From assembly GCA_024684815.1 (NCBI GenBank), contig JAIKWL010000015.1, forward strand, positions 1-37,935: 37,935 bases of DNA, written 5' to 3'. This document shows positions 32,737 to 37,935 of this stretch, piece after piece. The notes beneath the pieces were generated by a model. The model saw nothing but the letters and a program-made list of their open reading frames with translations, ran no database searches and was not told where the DNA came from. A program made the translations under genes and the position numbers. This DNA is from Saccharofermentans sp. (GTDB lineage Bacteria; Bacillota; Clostridia; Saccharofermentanales; Saccharofermentanaceae). Positions within the stretch are counted from its first letter, which is position 1, and each line of letters starts with the position of its first letter.

Positions 32737-33702
32737 TCAGCCTTTGAAATAGAATTCCTCTCCGGGAAGTTTTCCGCCTACAGACTTGGGGTCACTGTTG
32801 AAGAGGATCTCAAGGTAAGATTCGAGGTTACTCTTAAGTGTATCACCTGTGATGCAGACGATGTTGCACTGAGGGATAGCTGTTTTTGCGAGAGGCTCTT
32901 TGCCGATGATCTCGCTTGCCACGACAAGTGCTGCGGTCGTATCAAGATCGGAGTTTGCTTTATTAACGCTGTCTGCATGCTCTTTGATGAACGTGTTTAC
33001 TGCTTCCTTGTGATCTTTGAGGAAGTCGTTTCTTACGATCGTAACACCTGTTACCATTCCAAGTCCGCCTGTTACGGTCTGCCACTCGTCTTCGAGGGAG
33101 AAAGCAACGGAGACTGATTCGTTCTGAGCGCAGGCTACGGTTACGAAAGGCTGGGGAAGCACTGCGATCTTTGAAGGATCTTCAGCAAGGAGTGCAGCTA
33201 CTTCTGTTGACTCTGACTTGAATTCAATCTCACAGTCAGTGATGCCGTTCTGATCGAGAAGGTATCTTAATGAATATTCGGGTGTTGCGCCCTGGCCTGT
33301 CGTGACGACGGTCTTGCCTGCAAGATCTTTGATCGATGTGATAGAAGCATCACCTGTCACACAGTAAAGAACGCCTAATGTGTTGATGTCTATAGCCGTA
33401 ACATTACCTTCTGTTTTGTTGTAGAGAACAGATGCAAGGTTAGCGGGAACAAGAGCGATGTCGATGTCACCTGAAACGACCTTTGCGGTGATCTCATCGG
33501 GAGCCGCAGACATGTAAAAATCGTATTTTCCTTCGGATTCACCTTTGGATGCTTTGTCCATGAGATTTACGATACCGATAGTTGTAGGTCCTTTGAGGGA
33601 GCCGACTCTGATGACTGTGTCATCCTTCTTCTTTGCGCATCCTGCCATCATTCCGAGAGCCATAACGGCAGTAAGTGCTGTTGCAACAATCTTATTTTTC
33701 AT
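32737..33702 (-). CDS. Lipoprotein substrate-binding protein of the ABC importer
   Basis: A 321-residue binding lipoprotein. I start at ATG 33702, preceded by AGAAGGAAT. The signal peptide IVATALTAVMALGMMAGC gives a lipobox with the acylated Cys22. The body resembles NMT1/SsuA-type proteins: a first strand TVIRVGSLKGPTTIGI, then DIDIALVPANLASVLYN and DLAGKTVVTTGQGATPEY. Relatives bind sulfonates, nitrate, pyrimidine precursors or aromatic compounds. Nothing in the neighbourhood narrows this down. Confidence 0.85.
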   Translation of the reverse strand: MKNKIVATALTAVMALGMMAGCAKKKDDTVIRVGSLKGPTTIGIVNLMDKASKGESEGKYDFYMSAAPDEITAKVVSGDIDIALVPANLASVLYNKTEGNVTAIDINTLGVLYCVTGDASITSIKDLAGKTVVTTGQGATPEYSLRYLLDQNGITDCEIEFKSESTEVAALLAEDPSKIAVLPQPFVTVACAQNESVSVAFSLEDEWQTVTGGLGMVTGVTIVRNDFLKDHKEAVNTFIKEHADSVNKANSDLDTTAALVVASEIIGKEPLAKTAIPQCNIVCITGDTLKSNLESYLEILFNSDPKSVGGKLPGEEFYFKG

Positions 33703-33906
33703 AAGATTCCTTCTTTCTAATATAAAATCGCCTAAATTATATGGCTTTGCATGTAATATTGGCACTTGCGAAAAGATACAAATTATCAACATAAGTCGAT
33801 AACTCTTTTAGAAAAATGGCTGACTGTTTTGTTCAAAGATGCGTTTTCCGTGCTGTTTTCTGATATATTATTTCCATCATTCAAAGCTTAATTACGAGGA
33901 GTGAAC

Positions 33907-34764
33907 ATGTTGAACCGCGCATTCCCTGAAATCGATATAAGAGCTCTTTTCGATACTACGACCACATTAGGCCAGATCATAGAGCTTGTGATCTATGCTC
34001 TCATTGCGATGGTCGTTACCACGATAATCCTGCTTATCTACGGCAAGTTCGCAAAAAAGAAGCTCAAGGACAAGAAGAATCTCACTGTCCGTTTTACCCA
34101 GAACATTATCAGAACTGCGATCATCCTGGCAGCTGTTATCTGGGTCCTTGTAAGTTCGACTGCAACTACGGATATCGGCAAGGTCCTTTTCCAGGGAACG
34201 GCAATAATCGGTGCTGTTGCTGGTCTTGCCGCACAGCCGGTTTTGGGTGATTTTTTCAGCGGCATCGCTATCACATTAAACAAACCTTTTGAGATCGGTG
34301 ACAGGATCGAGCTCGAAAACGGTATCACCGGAGTTGTTAAAGATATTACACCAAGGCACGTGATCCTCCTGGGAATGGATTCCGTTGAGATCATCATCCC
34401 CAACAGCAAAGTCAATTCCCTGATAATCACTGACACGAGCCATGCTAATCTCAGATCGGTTCAGATGAAATTCGATGTAGCATACGGAACCGACATCGAA
34501 AAGGCTATCGGTATAGTAAAGACAGTCATTACCGAATCGGAATTTACCGTGCCCGGCTGGAAAAACAATGAATACGGCGATGTTTATTTCACATCATTTG
34601 CCGACAGCAGCCTTGTCTTAAAGACCACGGTCTATTTCAAGCAGAGCACCTCCATAGCGCTCGGCATGAGCGACATCAATAAGAAAGTCAACGATGCCTT
34701 TGCCGAAGAAGGTATAGAGATACCTTTCAATTACGTAAATGTAGTCATGAAGGACAAGGACTGA
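33907..34764 (+). CDS. mscS: Small-conductance mechanosensitive channel (MscS family)
   Basis: A 285-residue channel. Two helices (~20-45 and ~65-90) precede the pore helix region GTAIIGAVAGLAAQPVLGDF and FSGIAITLNKPFEIGDRI, followed by GVVKDITPRHVILLGMDS and IIPNSKVNS of the beta domain. These are hallmark MscS segments. It opens under membrane tension to release solutes during hypo-osmotic shock. GAGGAG stands six bases before ATG 33907; a GTG at 33901 is too close to that site. Convergent with the next gene, with two bases between the stops and no hairpin. Confidence 0.9.
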   Translation: MLNRAFPEIDIRALFDTTTTLGQIIELVIYALIAMVVTTIILLIYGKFAKKKLKDKKNLTVRFTQNIIRTAIILAAVIWVLVSSTATTDIGKVLFQGTAIIGAVAGLAAQPVLGDFFSGIAITLNKPFEIGDRIELENGITGVVKDITPRHVILLGMDSVEIIIPNSKVNSLIITDTSHANLRSVQMKFDVAYGTDIEKAIGIVKTVITESEFTVPGWKNNEYGDVYFTSFADSSLVLKTTVYFKQSTSIALGMSDINKKVNDAFAEEGIEIPFNYVNVVMKDKD

Positions 34765-34766
34765 TC

Positions 34767-35603
34767 TTATCCGCTGATTATTACTTCCCCTAAAGCTTCC
34801 GGAATGTCTCTTATTATCTCACCGACGTAAGGAACGGTAATGTGTCCTGAAAGGGGATTCTTGATGCTGATCACCGGTGTTGTGACGGTCGCTTCGATAA
34901 CAGATCTTTCGAAGGCCAGATCACAGTCTTCCATCCTGCAGTTTATGAGAGTCAGATTTCTGCAGTAGCAGAGAGGCTGCGTGCCCTTTATCGTGCAGTT
35001 TATCAGCGTAAGGTTTTCGGAATACCATCCTAAATATTCGCCGTTGATCACGCTGTCTTTAACGGTGACATCCTTGGCATGCCAGAAAGCATCCTTGGTA
35101 TTCAGAACGGAAGCAGTTATCTGCAAGTTTTTAACATACTGGAAGGAATACTTGCCGGTCAGCTCGAACCTGTCGATGGTGATATCGGAAGATCTCATAA
35201 GGAAATATTCCGATTCGGCCTTTGAATCTCTTATGACAAGGTTTTTGACAGACCAGCCGAATTCAGGAGAGATGATGTCAGAATCACATATTTCTGCATC
35301 AAAGCATTCCCTTAATGCCTTGATGCCGTGAAGCTTTGAACCGGTTATCCTGATGTTGTCGGAATACCATATAGCGGCGCGGCATTTATCCGTCATTTCT
35401 GATGAACTGATTTCAAGACCGTGAACATGCCAGAAAGGATATCTGAGATTGAAATATGAATCTTCGACAGTAACATTGCGGCTCTCTTTAAGTGCGCTCT
35501 CGCCATCGGCGGGACCGTCGAATCGGCAGCCTTTTACCGTAATATCAGAACTGCCGTAAAGAGCACGTTCCTCATCCATTGTCCTGTTTGCGATAAGATT
35601 CAT
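34767..35603 (-). CDS. DUF3737 family beta-helix protein
   Basis: A 278-residue protein made of short repeated strand motifs, for example NVTVEDSYFNLRYPFWHVHG, DNIRITGSKLHG, NLTLINCTIKGTQPLCYCRN. The start MDEERALYGSSDITVKGCRF and the aromatic WH/YS repeats are typical of DUF3737, predicted to fold as a right-handed parallel beta-helix like pectate lyases. No signal peptide is present and no function is established for the family. It is divergent from the DtxR gene with an 84-base shared promoter region. Confidence 0.8.
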   Translation of the reverse strand: MNLIANRTMDEERALYGSSDITVKGCRFDGPADGESALKESRNVTVEDSYFNLRYPFWHVHGLEISSSEMTDKCRAAIWYSDNIRITGSKLHGIKALRECFDAEICDSDIISPEFGWSVKNLVIRDSKAESEYFLMRSSDITIDRFELTGKYSFQYVKNLQITASVLNTKDAFWHAKDVTVKDSVINGEYLGWYSENLTLINCTIKGTQPLCYCRNLTLINCRMEDCDLAFERSVIEATVTTPVISIKNPLSGHITVPYVGEIIRDIPEALGEVIISG

Positions 35604-35687
35604 TAAGACCTCATTTGTGGTGGCATTTTTACCTTGAGATTATATATAATACCAAATATAGCAAAACTCAGAAACGGGGTATCTGAA

Positions 35688-36095
35688 ATGAGGAGTAACA
35701 GTGACATCGGCAAATCAGCTGAGGATTATCTTGAGTCAATGATCATCCTTAAAGAGAAGAACGGATATATCCGTTCCGTTGATATTGCCTCATTGCTGGG
35801 AGTAACTAAGCCCAGTGTGAGCAATGCGATGAAGCGTCTCCGTGAGGAAGGTTATATCGAGATGGACCATTCCGGATTTATCACCGTGACTGAGAAGGGA
35901 ATGAATATAGCAGACAAGATCTATACCCGGCATAAGAAGCTCACTGACTTTTTTATTTCCTTAGGTGTTGATCCTGTTGTTGCAGAAGACGATGCCTGCA
36001 GGATCGAACACGACATAAGCGATGAGACTTTCAATGCACTCTGCAGTCATATCGACAGGTTCGGCAAGGCCAAAACAACAAAAAAGAAGTTATAA
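35688..36095 (+). CDS. DtxR/MntR-family metal-dependent repressor, iron-type ligand set
   Basis: A 135-residue regulator. The N-terminal winged helix includes YIRSVDIASLLGVTKPSVSN, with recognition helix SVSNAMKRLREEG and wing MDHSGFITVT. The dimerisation and metal domain follows. The ligands expected from DtxR/MntR are Asp13 and Glu16 (AEDYLES), His82 (YTRHKKL), Cys104, Glu107 and His108 (DACRIEHDIS). Cys at 104 matches iron-responsive DtxR rather than manganese MntR, which has Glu there. There is no SH3-like third domain. I start at ATG 35688, after GGGGTATCTGAA; the upstream ATG at 35634 overlaps a TATAAT (35644-35649) that probably is the promoter. It lies 84 bases before the small-membrane-protein and lar genes. 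Confidence 0.85.
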   Translation: MRSNSDIGKSAEDYLESMIILKEKNGYIRSVDIASLLGVTKPSVSNAMKRLREEGYIEMDHSGFITVTEKGMNIADKIYTRHKKLTDFFISLGVDPVVAEDDACRIEHDISDETFNALCSHIDRFGKAKTTKKKL

Positions 36096-36112
36096 TATTT
36101 GCACAAGTGATG

Positions 36113-36140
36113 TTTACCCACTGATTCTGTGTGTTAAAAT
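36113..36140 (+). promoter_or_regulatory. Candidate promoter of the small membrane protein/lar operon
   Basis: TTTACC at 36113-36118 and TAAAAT at 36135-36140 with a 16-base spacer, about 40 bases before the ATG at 36180. Confidence 0.35.
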
Positions 36141-36179
36141 CCTCTTATCATAATTTCGATTAGTAAAGGAGCAAAACCT

Positions 36180-36539
36180 ATGGCATGTTTTCTCGTACCT
36201 ACAACTGAAGCGATCGTCACTACCGTGATCAAGAAAATAGCTGACAAGAAAGGTTCCGATAATATCTTCATCAAGAAGATGAACTGGCTTAATACTATGC
36301 TCTGGGGTGGTTCCGCTCTCTTAGCTTTTGAGCACGTCTGGCACGGTGAAGTTACTCCGTGGTTCCCTTTCCTTACTGCAGCAAGTAATGCCGAAGATGC
36401 AGCCGAGATGCTCCATGAGATGAGCACAAGCGGTGTTGCGATGGCGATCCTGGTCACACTGGCGTGGGTAGTCATGGTTCTTGTTGCCCAGGCAATCTCC
36501 AAGAAAAAAGCCCCTGCATCTGCCAAGGCTAAGGCATAA
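36180..36539 (+). CDS. Small membrane protein upstream of larE, unknown function
   Basis: A 119-residue protein, not matched to a named family. The N-terminus MACFLVPTTEAIVTTVIKK is amphipathic and lacks a signal-peptide cut site. Two hydrophobic helices follow: ~39-53 (NTMLWGGSALLAFEHVWHG, with an HxxxH-like pair) and ~88-108 (VAMAILVTLAWVVMVLVAQA). The tail is Lys/Ala-rich (KKKAPASAKAKA). AAAGGAG precedes the ATG by eight bases. It is followed after 15 bases by a second small membrane protein and then larE, pointing to one operon. Confidence 0.75.
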   Translation: MACFLVPTTEAIVTTVIKKIADKKGSDNIFIKKMNWLNTMLWGGSALLAFEHVWHGEVTPWFPFLTAASNAEDAAEMLHEMSTSGVAMAILVTLAWVVMVLVAQAISKKKAPASAKAKA

Positions 36540-36554
36540 GGAGGGCTTTAAGAT

Positions 36555-36866
36555 ATGACATTGCTTATCACTGTTTTTGCTGCTGCTATAACAACTATTC
36601 TCTGGTATAACTCGAAAGTTGACAGAAAACTCGGTACACTCGCTCTCATGTACTGGGGTGCAAGCCTTATGTGGCTTGTTGACGCAGTTGTCGAGTACAT
36701 CGAACTCCGTGCTGATTTCTTCGAGCAGGCTCCTTCTGACATGCTCAACGATTCATATCTGGGCTTGTCAGTCGTTGCTCTGGGCATTGTGATCTGGCTC
36801 GTTATCCTTCTGGTCAAGGATCCTGAAGGCAAGGTCAAGGCAATGCTCGCCGGCACATCCAAGTGA
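36555..36866 (+). CDS. Small three-helix membrane protein upstream of larE, unknown function
   Basis: A 103-residue protein with hydrophobic segments at ~1-18 (LLITVFAAAITTILWY), ~26-48 (LGTLALMYWGASLMWLVDAV) and ~72-92 (GLSVVALGIVIWLVILLV). An acidic loop, EYIELRADFFEQAPSD, lies between the last two. An AGGAGG site (36540-36545) precedes it. Its TGA overlaps the ATG of larE (TGATG). The coupling suggests a part in the same process, perhaps metal handling, but no known nickel-transporter motif is visible. Confidence 0.75.
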   Translation: MTLLITVFAAAITTILWYNSKVDRKLGTLALMYWGASLMWLVDAVVEYIELRADFFEQAPSDMLNDSYLGLSVVALGIVIWLVILLVKDPEGKVKAMLAGTSK

Positions 36867-37684
36867 TGAATAACTTATCCTACATCGGATTTAAAGAATC
36901 TGCGCTCACTGAGCGTATTAAGGCCGCCGGGAAACTGGCGGTCGCTTTTTCTGGCGGCGTAGATTCGACATACCTCGTATACAAGGCACACGAAGTTCTT
37001 GGCGACAACGTTCTTGCAGTCACGATAAGGTCGCAGGTCCTGATCAACGAAGATTTCGAATGGACAGTGGAATTCTGCAAGAGTATCGGCGTAAAGCAGG
37101 CAGTTATCGAGTGTGATGTTTTCGATTCTGAACAGTTCGAAAACAACCCGCCCGACAGATGCTACTACTGCAAGAAAATGGATTTCGACGCGATCAAAAA
37201 GGCTGCCGCAGAATACGGGATCACTGAAGTTGCCGACGGCAGCAATGTCGATGATACAGGCGATTACAGGCCCGGTATGCGCGCAATGAAAGAGCTTGGA
37301 ATAGTAAGTCCCCTTAAAGAATCAGGGCTTACCAAAAACGATATCCGCACGCTTTCCAAAGAGGCCGGACTTCCTACATGGGACAAACCCGCTGCTGCAT
37401 GCCTGGCATCAAGATTTGCGTATGGCGAGAAGATAACGACCGAAGGTCTGATCCGCGTCGCCAATGCCGAGAAGTTCATAAGAGACATGGGCTATAGAGG
37501 CATCCGCGTAAGAGTTCATGGCGACATAGCAAGGATCGAAGTCGGCGCACCGGATATTTCCTCGCTGGCTTCAGACCCCGTGCGCGAAAAAATAACGGCT
37601 GAACTGAAGCTCCTGGGCTTCAAATATGTGACATTAGATCTTATTGGTTACCGCACCGGCAGCATGAACGAGGTCCTGAAATGA
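36866..37684 (+). CDS. larE: LarE, ATP-dependent sacrificial sulfur transferase
   Basis: A 272-residue PP-loop enzyme. The ATP-binding SGGVDST lies at 29-35. RCYYCKK supplies Cys99 and Cys102. The PAAACLASRF segment supplies Cys179, in the position of the sulfur-donating cysteine known from LarE. LarE adenylates and then thiolates the two carboxylates that LarB makes on nicotinate mononucleotide, giving the dithio-acid precursor of the nickel-pincer cofactor of lactate racemase-type enzymes. It overlaps the genes on both sides by a few bases. A GTG at 36863 is an alternative start three bases earlier. Confidence 0.9.
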   Translation: MNNLSYIGFKESALTERIKAAGKLAVAFSGGVDSTYLVYKAHEVLGDNVLAVTIRSQVLINEDFEWTVEFCKSIGVKQAVIECDVFDSEQFENNPPDRCYYCKKMDFDAIKKAAAEYGITEVADGSNVDDTGDYRPGMRAMKELGIVSPLKESGLTKNDIRTLSKEAGLPTWDKPAAACLASRFAYGEKITTEGLIRVANAEKFIRDMGYRGIRVRVHGDIARIEVGAPDISSLASDPVREKITAELKLLGFKYVTLDLIGYRTGSMNEVLK

Positions 37685-37935
37685 GTGATGCCAGAGACAT
37701 CTTGGATAAAGTTGCAAAAGGTGAGATGACACCTGAAGAGGCTGAGCTTCAGCTTAGGATGAAGCCCTTTGTAGACCTGGGTTTTGCGAAGCCCGACCTC
37801 CACAGAGGAATGCGTCAGGGCGTTCCCGAGGTCATCTTCGGCCAGGGCAAGACACCTGAGCAGATTGATGCCATTACGAAGAGCCTCCTTGAGGCAGGGC
37901 AGAAGACCGTTCTTATCACGAGGCTGTCAGCTGAG
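37681..37935 (+). CDS. larB: LarB, nickel-pincer cofactor carboxylase/hydrolase (5' part only)
   Basis: The first 85 codons of a gene cut by the window end. The segment DLGFAKPDLHRGMRQGVPEV, followed by IFGQGKTPEQI, is a hallmark of LarB, the AIR-carboxylase-like protein. LarB carboxylates C5 of nicotinic acid adenine dinucleotide and releases AMP. Its ATGA overlaps the larE stop, so the pair is cotranslated. LarC and a racemase-like LarA would be expected beyond the edge. Confidence 0.88.
   Translation, partial: MSDARDILDKVAKGEMTPEEAELQLRMKPFVDLGFAKPDLHRGMRQGVPEVIFGQGKTPEQIDAITKSLLEAGQKTVLITRLSAE

Noticed and set aside
33703..33792. Longer start for the ABC binding lipoprotein
   Set aside because: The extra 30 residues precede the lipoprotein signal sequence and there is a good ribosome site before 33702.

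Overview
The window looks like a chromosomal segment of a Gram-positive Clostridia-type bacterium (Bacillota), probably a gut or rumen commensal. This is inferred from strong GGAGG-type ribosome binding sites, many secreted proteins with glucan/choline-binding-like (CW_binding) repeats, BspA-type leucine-rich repeats, a DtxR regulator and lar genes. The genus cannot be fixed from the sequence alone. No rRNA, tRNA or CRISPR array was seen.

Bases 1-1870 hold the right end of an integrated element: a small helix-turn-helix gene overlapping a large serine recombinase whose reading frame is broken by an apparent 2-nt loss. The flank just after its stop resembles the 3' part of a 23S rRNA uracil methyltransferase (rumA-like) gene, a known integration target. 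Bases 1888-6689 are a patchwork of accessory genes: a GNAT acetyltransferase, an AAA/DUF4143 ATPase, a class I methyltransferase, a four-helix membrane protein and an alpha/beta hydrolase. Two gene wrecks lie among them, a zinc-ribbon protein and the start of a HAD phosphatase.

Bases 6782-25555 are the distinctive part. Eight secreted proteins, all on the + strand, all end in tandem ~20-residue aromatic cell-wall-binding repeats and nearly all close with the tail CTNP. Their N-terminal modules differ: BspA-type LRRs in four, a CHAP/NlpC-like cysteine peptidase in one, a pre-peptidase-C-like beta domain in one, and transglutaminase-like Cys-His-Asp domains in two. An O-antigen-ligase/polymerase-like membrane protein sits in the middle. 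I infer a surface-coat locus in which the repeats dock onto a wall polymer, possibly one made with the polymerase-like protein. LRR proteins would provide adhesion and the peptidase and transglutaminase-like enzymes would remodel or cross-link. The largest LRR protein contains an exact 486-bp higher-order repeat.

Bases 25647-37935 look like ordinary chromosome. They hold a GH5 glycosidase with an EamA permease (- strand), an MgtA-type P-type ATPase followed by an anchored propeller-like protein, and a three-gene ABC importer (- strand). An MscS channel, a DUF3737 beta-helix protein and an iron-type DtxR regulator follow. The window ends with two small membrane proteins in front of larE and a truncated larB, the nickel-pincer cofactor genes for lactate racemase-type enzymes.
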